Below, one piece after another: positions 51,379 through 60,129 of a DNA stretch of 64,000 nucleotides. Made by a program: the position numbers and the translations under genes. Position 1 is the first letter of the stretch, and every line of letters begins with the position of its first letter. Under the pieces are notes generated by a model. The model made no database searches. It had not been told where the DNA came from and worked only from the letters and a program-made list of their open reading frames with translations. The DNA comes from JACADW01 sp963747985 (GTDB taxonomy: Bacteria > Acidobacteriota > UBA6911). The stretch spans positions 62,001 through 126,000 of the forward strand of contig CAVVHG010000002.1 in the NCBI GenBank assembly GCA_963747985.1, given 5' to 3'.

Positions 51379-52392
51379 GTGTTGGAAGAACCAGTCGCAG
51401 GAATCAGGAAGGCCGCGATTCTGACGGTATTGCTGGGCGATGAGGCGAGCGCAGGCGTCTTCCGGTATTTGCAGGAGGACGAGGTCCAGGAGATCAGCCG
51501 CGAGATCTCACGCCTCGGGAAGATCGACCCGGAGGTTGCGGACACGGTGCTGGACGAATTCCACCGCATGACCACTGCGCAGACGCTGGTGGCGCGCGGA
51601 GGCGCCGAATTCGCGAAAAGGCTGCTCGTCAAGGCGTTCGGCGGCGACGCATCCAAGAAGCTCCTGGACCGCCTGAACATTTCGCTGCAGAACACCCTGG
51701 TCGGCTTCGACAGCCTGCAGAAGGCCGATCCGGCGCAACTGTCCAAGTTCATCGCGTCGGAGCAGCCGCAAACCATAGCGCTCGTCCTGGCTCATCTCAA
51801 CTCATCCCAGGCCGCGGCGCTGCTCAGTTCGCTGCCGGCACCTCTTCGCGCCGACATTGTCATGCGCATGGCCGGCCTGGAACAGATATCGCCGGAAATC
51901 ATCAGCAAGATCACGACCATCCTTGAACAGAAACTCAGGTCCCTCGGCGACTTCAACCGCGAATCGTACGGGGGCATCCGGGCGGTTGCCGAACTGATCA
52001 ACCGCATGGAGACAAAGTCAGCGGCCTCCATCCTCGAGAAGATCGAGAACGAGAATCCTGCCCTGGCTCTGAGCATCCGCAACCTCATGTTCGTCTTCGA
52101 TGACGTTATGCTCATCGACGATCAGGGCATGCGGGAGATTATCCAGCGCATCGACAAGAAGACGCTGACCGTGGCACTCAAGGGATGCAGCGAGGAACTC
52201 AAGGTCCAGTTCTTCCGCAACATGTCTTCCAGGGCGGTGGACATGCTGAGGGAGGACATGGATGTGCTCGGCCCCGTCAAGTTGCGCGACGTCGAGGCAT
52301 CGCAGCAGCAGATTGTGGCGGTAATCCGCAAGCTCGATGAAGACGGCATCATAAATCTCAAGGGTGGCGGCGGCGACGAGTACGTCACCTAG
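51379..52392 (+). CDS. fliG: Flagellar motor switch protein FliG
   Basis: The 337-residue rotor protein has the N-terminal FliF-binding domain, the middle EHPQ-like region (SEQPQTIALVLAHLNSSQAA), and the C-terminal torque helix with charged residues (VALKGCSEELKVQFFRNMSSRAVDMLREDM) that meets the stator. GTG start three bases after fliF. C-ring partner FliN lies near 59.8 kb; FliM is not in the window. Confidence 0.96.
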   Translation: MLEEPVAGIRKAAILTVLLGDEASAGVFRYLQEDEVQEISREISRLGKIDPEVADTVLDEFHRMTTAQTLVARGGAEFAKRLLVKAFGGDASKKLLDRLNISLQNTLVGFDSLQKADPAQLSKFIASEQPQTIALVLAHLNSSQAAALLSSLPAPLRADIVMRMAGLEQISPEIISKITTILEQKLRSLGDFNRESYGGIRAVAELINRMETKSAASILEKIENENPALALSIRNLMFVFDDVMLIDDQGMREIIQRIDKKTLTVALKGCSEELKVQFFRNMSSRAVDMLREDMDVLGPVKLRDVEASQQQIVAVIRKLDEDGIINLKGGGGDEYVT

Positions 52393-52409
52393 CCCCGGAC
52401 TCGTATCAC

Positions 52410-53123
52410 ATGGCAGTCAGACTCATAAAACAGGGATCACCGGACGCGTCGAAGGTTCAGCCGTTCCTGATCGGGGAGCACCTGGATGGCCCTGCACTCC
52501 GGGAATGGGACGCTCAGACTGCATTCGCGGATGCGAGTGCCCCGCCGCATGTCCCTGTGCCCCCGGCGGCTGAACCGGGCATTCAGACCGATACCGTGCC
52601 GCCGGTCGATCTTGCCCAGGTCGAGAGGACTGCCTTTGAAGACGGTTTCCACCAGGGCGAGAGGGCGGGCATGGAGATGGCTGAGAAGAAGGCAGAGGCC
52701 ATCATGCGCCGTTACGGCGACTCCCTGCGCGATCTCGGCCGTTACAGGGCCTTGCTCTACAGCCAGGTGGAGCGCGAGGTCGTCAAGCTTGCCGTCGAAG
52801 TAGCCAAGAAGATTGTGCACAGGGAAATACAGGCCGACCCCGAAATCATACAGACCCTGGTCAAGGTTTCACTGGGCCGCGTTTCCGAGCGGTCCTCGGT
52901 CACCGTCCGTGTCAACCCGGTCGACTGCAGCTTCCTTCTCGAAAAACATCCGGGCTGGGTCCAGGAGCAGGGCGGGCAGCAGGTCACACTGGTGGCCGAC
53001 AAGTCGGTGGAGCGCGGAGGATGCCTCGTGCAGACCGAGTGCGGAGATGTGGATGCCAGGATCGAAGAGGAATTCCGCGAGGTGGAGCGGGCGTTCTTCG
53101 AAGGCCAGAGGCAGGTCGGATGA
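52410..53123 (+). CDS. fliH: Flagellar export ATPase regulator FliH
   Basis: The 237-residue protein has a poorly conserved N-terminus, a Gly-containing helical middle (FEDGFHQGERAGMEMAEKKAE) and the FliH/YscL C-terminal domain (VVKLAVEVAKKIVHREIQADPEIIQTLVKVSL). It holds FliI at the export gate. The stop overlaps the fliI ATG by four bases. Confidence 0.9.
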   Translation: MAVRLIKQGSPDASKVQPFLIGEHLDGPALREWDAQTAFADASAPPHVPVPPAAEPGIQTDTVPPVDLAQVERTAFEDGFHQGERAGMEMAEKKAEAIMRRYGDSLRDLGRYRALLYSQVEREVVKLAVEVAKKIVHREIQADPEIIQTLVKVSLGRVSERSSVTVRVNPVDCSFLLEKHPGWVQEQGGQQVTLVADKSVERGGCLVQTECGDVDARIEEEFREVERAFFEGQRQVG

Positions 53124-54454
53124 CAGACCCGGAGACCCTCGACCTGAGCAAGTACCTGCGCAGGCTGCGCCATCTGGATCCGGTCAAGACGGTCGGCGCG
53201 GTGCGGCGTGCCGTCGGGGTCGTCATCGAATCGCAGGGCCCGCCGGTATCGGTCGGCGAACTGTGTGAGATTGTCGGCAGCGACCGCGCCGGGAGCATCC
53301 CGGCGGAGGTCATCGGTTTTCGCGACAACTACGTGCTTTCGATGCCGCTTTTCAAAGTGCACGGCGTGAAGCTGGGCGACAAGGTAGTTTGTCGCAAGAG
53401 GCAGTCGACTGTTCCCGTAACGCCCCGTCTGCTTGGCAGGATCATCGATGCCATGGGTAATCCGATCGACGATCAGGGGCCGATCGATGCCGCAGAGGAG
53501 TACCCGCTGCAGTCTTCGGGCACCAACCCCCTGGATCGCAGCGACATCAACGAGGTGCTGGGCACCGGCGTTCGCTCCATCGACGGGTTGTTGACGTGCG
53601 GCAAGGGACAACGCATCGGGATCTTCGGCGGCAGCGGTGTCGGCAAGAGCACGCTCCTGGGGATGATGGCCCGCAATACATCCGCGGACATTTCGATCAT
53701 CAGCCTCGTCGGCGAGCGCGGGAGGGAGGTCCGATCATTCATCCAACGCGACTTGGGCGAGGATGGCCTGAAGCGGTCGGTCGTTGTGGTTTCGACCTCC
53801 GACCAACCGCCGCTGCTCCGCATCCGCGCCGCCATGCTGGCCACGACACTGGCCGAGTATTTCCGGGATCAGCGCAAGGACGTCCTGCTCGTAATGGATT
53901 CCATCACCCGGTTCGCGATGGCCCAACGCGAGGTGGGCCTCGCCGCCGGCGAGCCGCCGTCATCCAAGGGGTATACCCCTTCCGTGTTCGCGCTTCTGCC
54001 GAGACTGGTCGAGAGAGCCGGCAACTTCGTCGGGCGGGGAAGCATCACTGCCTTCTATACCGTCCTGGTCGAGGGCGACGACATGAACGACCCGATCGCG
54101 GACGCGGTACGCTCACTGCTGGACGGCCATGTAGTGCTCAGCCGCGACCTGGCTTCCCGAAACCACTATCCATGCATCGATGTGCTGTCAAGCGTCAGCC
54201 GTCTGATGCCCGACCTGGTGTCTGAGACACATCTCACGAAGGCCGCCAGAATCCGGGAATGGCTTTCGACCTATCAAAAAGCCGAGGACATGATCAACAT
54301 CGGGGCCTACGTCAAAGGAAGCAACCCGAAGATCGACATGGCCCTCAAGAAGATCGACCGGGTCAATAACTTCCTGATCCAGCGAAGCAATGAACGGGTG
54401 GGCTACCAGGACGCCTTTTCCGCCGTCGACACTCTTACCGGGGATACGATATGA
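53120..54454 (+). CDS. fliI: Flagellum-specific ATPase FliI
   Basis: The 444-residue ATPase resembles F1 beta: Walker A GGSGVGKSTLL, GERGREVRSFI, Walker B region DVLLVMDSITRFAMAQREVGL, and PSVFALLPRLVERAG. ATG 53120 sits in the ATGA overlap with fliH, and the start is supported by the conserved MTDPETLDLSKYL opening. It energises export of rod, hook and filament subunits. Confidence 0.96.
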   Translation: MTDPETLDLSKYLRRLRHLDPVKTVGAVRRAVGVVIESQGPPVSVGELCEIVGSDRAGSIPAEVIGFRDNYVLSMPLFKVHGVKLGDKVVCRKRQSTVPVTPRLLGRIIDAMGNPIDDQGPIDAAEEYPLQSSGTNPLDRSDINEVLGTGVRSIDGLLTCGKGQRIGIFGGSGVGKSTLLGMMARNTSADISIISLVGERGREVRSFIQRDLGEDGLKRSVVVVSTSDQPPLLRIRAAMLATTLAEYFRDQRKDVLLVMDSITRFAMAQREVGLAAGEPPSSKGYTPSVFALLPRLVERAGNFVGRGSITAFYTVLVEGDDMNDPIADAVRSLLDGHVVLSRDLASRNHYPCIDVLSSVSRLMPDLVSETHLTKAARIREWLSTYQKAEDMINIGAYVKGSNPKIDMALKKIDRVNNFLIQRSNERVGYQDAFSAVDTLTGDTI

Positions 54455-54897
54455 AAAAGTTCGCCTTCAATCTGGAGACGCTGCTGCGCCATCGGAAATA
54501 CCTCGAGGAGAAAGAACGTCACGAGCTCTCCCGCCTGTTTTTCACCTACCAGTCGGAGCTGAACCAGCGCCAGATCATAGAACGCAAGTACCTCGAAACC
54601 CTGGCTGAACTCGCCCGGAAGCGGCAGGGAGACCTGGATCACCAGGAGATGAGCTGGTTCTATCTCTACATGGACCGGTTGCGGCTGGAACTCGAGCAAA
54701 GCGCCCAGAGGATTCTGCGGCTCGAAAAGCAGATCCAGACGCAGCAGACGGCCATGCTGGAAGCGTCGAGAAAGAGGAAAGTCGTGGACGCGCTGAAGAC
54801 CAGGAGGCACCGCCGCCACGTCGAGGCCGCGGACAGGGAAGAGCAAAAAGGAGTCGACGAGCTCGTCATCACGCGGTATGCCCGCGGCACACATTGA
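54451..54897 (+). CDS. fliJ: Flagellar export chaperone FliJ
   Basis: A 148-residue, almost wholly helical, highly charged protein begins KKFAFNLETLLRHRKYLEEKERHEL, the standard FliJ opening, and forms the coiled coil that sits in the FliI ring like an F1 gamma stalk. It overlaps fliI by four bases. Confidence 0.88.
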   Translation: MKKFAFNLETLLRHRKYLEEKERHELSRLFFTYQSELNQRQIIERKYLETLAELARKRQGDLDHQEMSWFYLYMDRLRLELEQSAQRILRLEKQIQTQQTAMLEASRKRKVVDALKTRRHRRHVEAADREEQKGVDELVITRYARGTH

Positions 54898-54926
54898 TCT
54901 GCCCGGGCACGGCATTCGGAGTACTC

Positions 54927-56840
54927 ATGAGAATCGAGAGCCCAGTCGGGTGTCCCAATTCAGCCGGAGATCCAGCCGAGGAGAAGGCAGTTCCCGGCGT
55001 CCCTACCGGTCTCTTCACAGCCATACTGGATTGCTTCCGCGATCTTGTTTCCGGTCCGCCATCCGAGAACACTGCGGCGAGCGAGACGCCCGTCGCCACC
55101 GGGATGTCCGTCGATCGGGGTCGGACAGGGCCGACCGAAATCCCCTCTTTTCCCGCGATGCGCCAGTCAGTTGCCGCACACCGCGATGGAGTCCGAGCGG
55201 ACGATTCGCGTCTGCGCCCGGGGTCGCAGGAGAACTCAGAGGCTTGTGCGGGCCCGGCTACGACTGCGTCCGCAGGTGCTCCGTTCAACCTTGCGATACC
55301 CGGTTTTGTCGGCGGCGGACAGCCGACCTCCGTCACATCCGAGGCTGCCGTGCGCCAGACGGGCGGAGCTGGTCCTGAGGCCTTCGCAGCAACCAAGGCA
55401 GGCACGCTTGCAGGTTTGCAGCAGGCTGAAATACCCGGGCCGGGTTTGAGCACGCAGGCCGGAGTCTACTTCGATTTGAACCCCGCGGGCGAGATCGACG
55501 GTGAACCTGCCGAGGAAACGACCTTGAGGGTGGATGGGTCCTCCGTGCGCAGGCCCACTTCTGCGAATGTTGAACCGGACGAGGGAGTTACCGGTCCACA
55601 GGCGTCCGCGACTGCTGAAAGCAGGACGCTGCAGCCGGCGGTGGTTCAGGCAACTGCGACCGCACTGATGATCGATGCAGGTTTCCTTCGGTCTGATAAC
55701 CCGTCCACGAGTGATGGCAAGTTGGCAGTTCCTTCCTCCGTTTCGGCCCAATCCGCCTCAGGCATACTCCCGAATGGCGAAGCCGAACCCACGGCCCCCT
55801 CAACGGCGGCCTCAGCGACGACATGGATGCCCCGGAGGAGCGACGGCGCGACGAAAGCGAATATGAGCCAGACCGGCGTCCGCATGGCGAAGAGTGTGGC
55901 GGCGCCGCAGCCAACGGCCACGCTGGAAGAAAGGTTTGGCTACACACAAGGACGCGCACTGGCTGACGGGACAGGCGCCACCGTCGTTGCGAACCTCGAC
56001 GAGCGCCAGGAGGGGGCGTCTCTTCCGGCTCAGAAATTGGCGGACAAGGCAGTCTCGTCAGCTCCCAACCAGCAGGCAGATCGGCAGGGGGCCGGCAGCC
56101 TGGAGGACTCGCGGCCCAGCGCGACTGATCCGAGAGCCGAGGCTCGCCCCCAATCGCAGTCAGAATCAGCCACGCGACCGGCCGTGCCACCAAAGGCCGC
56201 CGCCGTCGATCCTGCGACGCTGGCTGTTGAGATGGAAAAGGTTTCCGCGGGACGTGGGAGATTGCGGACGACCTTTGAAGGGGGCGCGCAGGAGGTATCT
56301 GCCGGATCTTCTCTATCCGCCGTGGCCCGGGACACGCAGATCTCGCAGCAGTCGACGCCAGGAGTCAAGGACGTGAAGGCGCCGGCTTTCGTGTTTGAAG
56401 TTGCCGAACGCATCTCGGCCGTCGTTACCGGAGGCCGCGGAGAAGTCACCATCCAGCTGAAGCCCGACGAGTTTGGACGCATGAACATCGTCGCCGAATC
56501 GGGCGCGAGTGGGATCCTGGCCCGCATCACCACCGAATCCTCCAGCCTGAAGCAGTACCTCGAGAGCAACCTCCCTGCACTCCAACAGGCACTTCAGGAC
56601 CAGGGATTGAAGGTCGAACGCATCGATGTCCTGGTGCAGGAAGGGCTGTCGCAGCAGCAATCGGCGAACCAGTGGCACCACAACTTCGGCCACGCACCCG
56701 GGGGACATGACTCCGAGCGAAGTCCTAGGTTCACAACGATTGGCGCGGCCCAGGCCGGGGAGCCGGCAAACGAGATCACGCTCGACGAGATCGTACTGGG
56801 ATCCCTGTACCCCAACCGCACTTTCCATACGATCGCCTGA
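54927..56840 (+). CDS. fliK: Flagellar hook-length control protein FliK
   Basis: Only the C-terminal ~110 residues of this 637-residue protein are conserved: GGRGEVTIQLKPDEFGRMNIV, then LKQYLESNLPALQQALQDQGL, the Flg_hook domain that switches export specificity. The rest is a long Ala/Ser/Thr/Pro-rich molecular ruler with no repeats that I can align. ATG 54927 follows TTCGGAG; an upstream TTG at 54894 is possible. Ends the first flagellar operon. Confidence 0.85.
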   Translation: MRIESPVGCPNSAGDPAEEKAVPGVPTGLFTAILDCFRDLVSGPPSENTAASETPVATGMSVDRGRTGPTEIPSFPAMRQSVAAHRDGVRADDSRLRPGSQENSEACAGPATTASAGAPFNLAIPGFVGGGQPTSVTSEAAVRQTGGAGPEAFAATKAGTLAGLQQAEIPGPGLSTQAGVYFDLNPAGEIDGEPAEETTLRVDGSSVRRPTSANVEPDEGVTGPQASATAESRTLQPAVVQATATALMIDAGFLRSDNPSTSDGKLAVPSSVSAQSASGILPNGEAEPTAPSTAASATTWMPRRSDGATKANMSQTGVRMAKSVAAPQPTATLEERFGYTQGRALADGTGATVVANLDERQEGASLPAQKLADKAVSSAPNQQADRQGAGSLEDSRPSATDPRAEARPQSQSESATRPAVPPKAAAVDPATLAVEMEKVSAGRGRLRTTFEGGAQEVSAGSSLSAVARDTQISQQSTPGVKDVKAPAFVFEVAERISAVVTGGRGEVTIQLKPDEFGRMNIVAESGASGILARITTESSSLKQYLESNLPALQQALQDQGLKVERIDVLVQEGLSQQQSANQWHHNFGHAPGGHDSERSPRFTTIGAAQAGEPANEITLDEIVLGSLYPNRTFHTIA

Positions 56841-56904
56841 CTCCGCCCCTGCCCGTCTTGGGCTCTCACCTCTCGAGCCGCTATTCACCAAGGGAAGGCG
56901 ATCG

Positions 56905-57048
56905 CCGTCGGAATCGGTCTCGGGATCGCATCGCCTTCGTCATCGCCCCCGCAGAGTATGCTTGCGCTTACCGCACCGCATAGCCACCCGGATTTCGAGA
57001 GCGATTCCGGGATCGATCCCGATGCCGATCCGATACCGATTCCTGCCC
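56905..57048. repeat. Degenerate GATNCC hexamer tracts between fliK and flgD
   Basis: Segments at about 56911-56937 and 56998-57048 contain runs such as GATCCCGATGCCGATCCGAT, a hexamer theme like that at 40612-40655. The remaining bases of this 419-base gap show no gene; the sigma-54 site of flgD lies at its end. Confidence 0.45.
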
Positions 57049-57214
57049 CGGGTCGTTACCACCGGAGTGGCTCGCCCGTCCCGTGCACGCCTTGCCTACC
57101 CGGCAGGAATTGCCTGATCGTTAGCGCACTTTCGGGGATCAAAGCCGAAATCTCCTATCCTGTATCCATAATAAATGCAATTGGTTATCGAAAATCGTGC
57201 TCCTGCTGACAGGG

Positions 57215-57231
57215 TGGCACGGCACGTGCAG
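57215..57231 (+). promoter_or_regulatory. Sigma-54 promoter for flgD-flgE
   Basis: TGGCACGGCACGTGCAG keeps the -24 box perfectly and the -12 box with one change (GTGCA for TTGCA) at exact spacing. Transcription would begin near 57241, right at the ribosome binding site of the first possible ATG, so the ATG at 57326 may be the true start. Confidence 0.7.
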
Positions 57232-57259
57232 TATCAAGGCCGGCCGGAGTTGAAGCCGA

Positions 57260-57637
57260 ATGGACACTCAGGCCGTTAGCTCAGCACGAGAGTCCGCAGG
57301 AAACACAAGTGACGGAGAGCAAGAGATGACAACGATTTCAGCCGCAGGCGCCACTCATCCCTACCTGGCAGTCATTGATTCCGACAGCCAAAGCAAGAAG
57401 GGGCAGAGCGATTTCCAGAACATCGGGAAGACTGAATTCCTCGATCTGCTGGTCGCCCAACTCCAGCACCAGGATCCCCTCGATCCCCTCAAGAACGAGC
57501 AGTTCGTCGCACAGCTGGCCACCTTCAGCTCTCTGGAGCAGCTCATTGAGATAAACAAGGCCGTCACGAAACTCTCGGGCGGCGATACGAGCAGCACGAG
57601 CACGAACTCTTCCGACAGTAATTCGAAGGTGTCTTAA
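57260..57637 (+). CDS. flgD: Flagellar hook scaffold FlgD, short form
   Basis: The product of up to 125 residues has the conserved FlgD core FQNIGKTEFLDLLVAQLQHQDPLDPLKNEQFVAQLATFSSLEQL, then ends in a Ser/Thr/Asn tail after residue 105. The C-terminal Tudor/FnIII-like domains of long FlgD proteins are absent; such core-only versions are known. Starts at 57260 or at ATG 57326 (GGAG eight bases upstream). It caps the growing hook and is followed by flgE 12 bases later. Confidence 0.9.
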   Translation: MDTQAVSSARESAGNTSDGEQEMTTISAAGATHPYLAVIDSDSQSKKGQSDFQNIGKTEFLDLLVAQLQHQDPLDPLKNEQFVAQLATFSSLEQLIEINKAVTKLSGGDTSSTSTNSSDSNSKVS

Positions 57638-57649
57638 CAGGAGAAGCAG

Positions 57650-58900
57650 ATGTCCTTAACTTCCTTTTACACAGCACTGACAGGCCTCAACAGCAACGCG
57701 CTTTCTATCAATGTCATCGGCAACAATCTTGCCAATATCAACACCACGGCTTACAAGGCGAGCAAGACCAGTTTTGCCGAGCTGCTGGGTGGTCTCTCGA
57801 CGACCACTGCAACCAACGGCAATCCCGTGCAGGTCGGATTGGGAAGCATTGCCCAGGGGGTGATCCCGGTATTCAACCAGGGATCGATTGCCTACACAGG
57901 CAGAAGTACCGACGCCGCGATCAGCGGCAACGGGTTCTTTGTTGTGTCGACCGGCGACGGGCTCGGCTACTCGCGGGCAGGGTCGTTTGGATTCAACAGC
58001 GCAGGTGAGCTGATGAATACCGAGGGCTTCAAGGTTCTGGGCTATCCGGCAATCAACGGCACGGTGAACGAGAGCGGCGAGCTGACGCCTCTTGTTGTGC
58101 AGAAGGGCGGAGCTCTCCCTCCCGAAGTGACAACGACTATGGGAATCACAGCCAACCTTGACAGTCAGGCGGCCGACGGCACGGAATTCAAGGCAGGAGT
58201 TCAGATCTTCGACTCCCTCGGTGCGTCGCAGATGGTCACCGTGACCTTTGCCAAGACCGGCAGCGGAGCCTGGACCTGGACCGCCACTCTGCCGGCGACG
58301 GCGACCGGCGGTGCCGAAACCGATCCGCCCGTTCAAGTGGGAACCGGCGCCCTGGCCTTCGACAGCAACGGAGTGTTGACCTCCCCTGCGACGAATCCGA
58401 CGGTCTCTATCGCGGGTCTGGCCGACGGCGCGTCGAATATGGACGTCACCCTCGAACTCATCGACTCGGCGGGGCAGCCGCGACTGACCAACTACGCGTC
58501 GACCTCCAGCGTCTCCTCTACCAGCCAGAATGGGGCGGCGGCAAGCGGTCTGAGGGATATCAGCATCGACACGAACGGGCTGATACAAGGTATTTACGAC
58601 AATGGCACTGTGCATGCTTTGGGGCAGCTTGCCCTTGCGACTTTCCCCAATGAGGAAGGCCTTCTGAAATTCAAGGGGAACACATTCGTGGCCTACAGCA
58701 ACTCGGGCGAGCCATCGATCGGCGCTCCCGGAACCGGGGGCCGCGGGCAGATCAGCGGGAGTTCCCTCGAACAGTCCAACGTGGACATCGCAACAGAGTT
58801 CACCAACCTGATCATCTCCCAGAGGGGCTATCAGGCCAATTCGCGCGTCATCACAACTACTGACCAGCTCTACCAGGAAGCGATCAACCTGATTCGCTAA
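57650..58900 (+). CDS. flgE: Flagellar hook protein FlgE
   Basis: The 416-residue hook subunit has the N-terminal rod motif (LNSNALSINVIGNNLANINTTAYKASKTSF), the central FlgE D2-like region (about 130-320), and the C-terminal helix (SNVDIATEFTNLIISQRGYQANSRVITTTDQLYQEAINL). AACAGGAG precedes the ATG. Confidence 0.95.
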   Translation: MSLTSFYTALTGLNSNALSINVIGNNLANINTTAYKASKTSFAELLGGLSTTTATNGNPVQVGLGSIAQGVIPVFNQGSIAYTGRSTDAAISGNGFFVVSTGDGLGYSRAGSFGFNSAGELMNTEGFKVLGYPAINGTVNESGELTPLVVQKGGALPPEVTTTMGITANLDSQAADGTEFKAGVQIFDSLGASQMVTVTFAKTGSGAWTWTATLPATATGGAETDPPVQVGTGALAFDSNGVLTSPATNPTVSIAGLADGASNMDVTLELIDSAGQPRLTNYASTSSVSSTSQNGAAASGLRDISIDTNGLIQGIYDNGTVHALGQLALATFPNEEGLLKFKGNTFVAYSNSGEPSIGAPGTGGRGQISGSSLEQSNVDIATEFTNLIISQRGYQANSRVITTTDQLYQEAINLIR

Positions 58901-58927
58901 TTCTTGAGCTTCTCCTCCGTCCATCTC

Positions 58928-58955
58928 GTGGCGCGGACCCCGCGGCCCGCGCCAC
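58928..58955 (+). terminator. Hairpin after flgE
   Basis: Nine-base arms GTGGCGCGG (58928-58936) and CCGCGCCAC (58947-58955) lie 28 bases beyond the flgE stop. A strong U-tract is missing. The rest of the 390-base gap to fliL holds only the sigma-54 site below. Confidence 0.55.
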
Positions 58956-59224
58956 CTCCTTGTCCGTTCAAGCCTCCGGCTCTGCACCCCGCGATCCCAC
59001 CTCTTCCCTTGCCTCTCATCGTCCTGTCAAGGAATTGTCAACTCTCCTGGAAAGCGTTGACACAGAGGCCTCCCGCAGCACACCCTGATGCCAGTCCACA
59101 GCGAAACCTGCCTTGATAGTATCTGCACTTTAAGTCATTTACATACAATATTTAGAGAAACAGAAAAGCGAAGCTCCAGGCTTCGGAGCACTTCGTGCAT
59201 GAAGGTTTGCCAGCTGCAAACGGT

Positions 59225-59241
59225 TGGCATGTCAGTTGCTT
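59225..59241 (+). promoter_or_regulatory. Sigma-54 promoter for fliL-flhB
   Basis: TGGCATGTCAGTTGCTT has the -24/-12 consensus with a single C-to-T change, 50 bases before the fliL ATG. Confidence 0.8.
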
Positions 59242-59290
59242 CATGGCATGCGTCGGTCATTGATCGAGGATCGCGAGGAGCAGATTCAGA

Positions 59291-59818
59291 ATGGCACAAG
59301 ACGGTGAAGTCCCGGAGAGAAAGAAAGGTTGGCGCGGAAAGCTGTGGATCCTGATCGCTGTCCTGGCACTGATCGCCGCCGGCGAAGTTGGTCGGCGCAC
59401 TTGGAACTACTTTCAGGCAGCGAACAGTGCCAAGGCGGCGACCGAAACCGGCAAAGCCGGGGCAGGCGCTGTCACTGGCGCCCGCCCGGGCAAGGCGGAA
59501 GAGGCGAAAGTCGCGGCCAGCCTTGACCCCTTCCTGGTAAACCTCGCGGACCCTCAGGCGGTGCGCTTCGTAAAGGTGACCTTCCAACTCGGGATGACAG
59601 GCGAGAGCGAGGAATTCTCAAAGAACCCGATCGCAATCGCGGCGGCGCGCGACGCCATCATTTCTCTGCTCAGTGCCAAGACATCCGAGCAAATCCTGAC
59701 CGTGGAAGGCAAGAACAAGCTGAGGGAAGAGGTCCGCGAACGCGTGAACACCTTGCTGAGCGCGTCCAAGACCAGGGTTCAGAATGTTTATATCGTCGAG
59801 TTTGTTGTTCAGCTCTGA
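59291..59818 (+). CDS. fliL: Flagellar basal-body protein FliL
   Basis: The 175-residue protein has a short basic cytoplasmic start, one helix (about 16-34, LWILIAVLALIAAGE), an Ala/Gly linker and the stator-ring domain (SLDPFLVNLADPQAVRFVKVTFQLGM; LREEVRERVNTLL). GAGGAG precedes the ATG. FliL strengthens stator-rotor coupling. Heads the fliLNOPQR-flhB operon. Confidence 0.93.
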   Translation: MAQDGEVPERKKGWRGKLWILIAVLALIAAGEVGRRTWNYFQAANSAKAATETGKAGAGAVTGARPGKAEEAKVAASLDPFLVNLADPQAVRFVKVTFQLGMTGESEEFSKNPIAIAAARDAIISLLSAKTSEQILTVEGKNKLREEVRERVNTLLSASKTRVQNVYIVEFVVQL

Positions 59819-59830
59819 GAGGACCAACAG

Positions 59831-60118
59831 ATGAGCGAGAGCGCCAAAGTACAAGATACCTCAACCTATCAGGCGATACTGGATGAAATCAGGCACTACG
59901 CGGACGTACCTCTCAAGATCTCGGTAATTCTTGGCCAACGGGAGATGAAGGTGCGCGAACTGCTGCAGCTTCGACCGGACTCCCTGCTCGAACTGCCCAA
60001 GTCAGCCGGCGAGAACGTCGACATCTTCATAAACGGCCGCCTGGTCGGATACGGCGAAGTCCTCGAAATGGAGGGAAGCGCCGGCATTCGATTGACCGAC
60101 ATTTACACCCAGATCTGA
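59831..60118 (+). CDS. fliN: Flagellar motor switch protein FliN
   Basis: The 95-residue SpoA-domain protein shows YADVPLKISVILGQREMKVRELLQLRPDSLLELPKSAGENVDIFINGRLVGYGEVLEMEGSAGIRLTDI, the classic FliN fold. It forms the lower C-ring and binds FliH. It follows fliL by 12 bases; the fliM gene usually found between them is absent. Confidence 0.94.
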   Translation: MSESAKVQDTSTYQAILDEIRHYADVPLKISVILGQREMKVRELLQLRPDSLLELPKSAGENVDIFINGRLVGYGEVLEMEGSAGIRLTDIYTQI

Positions 60119-60129
60119 GGACTGAATCC

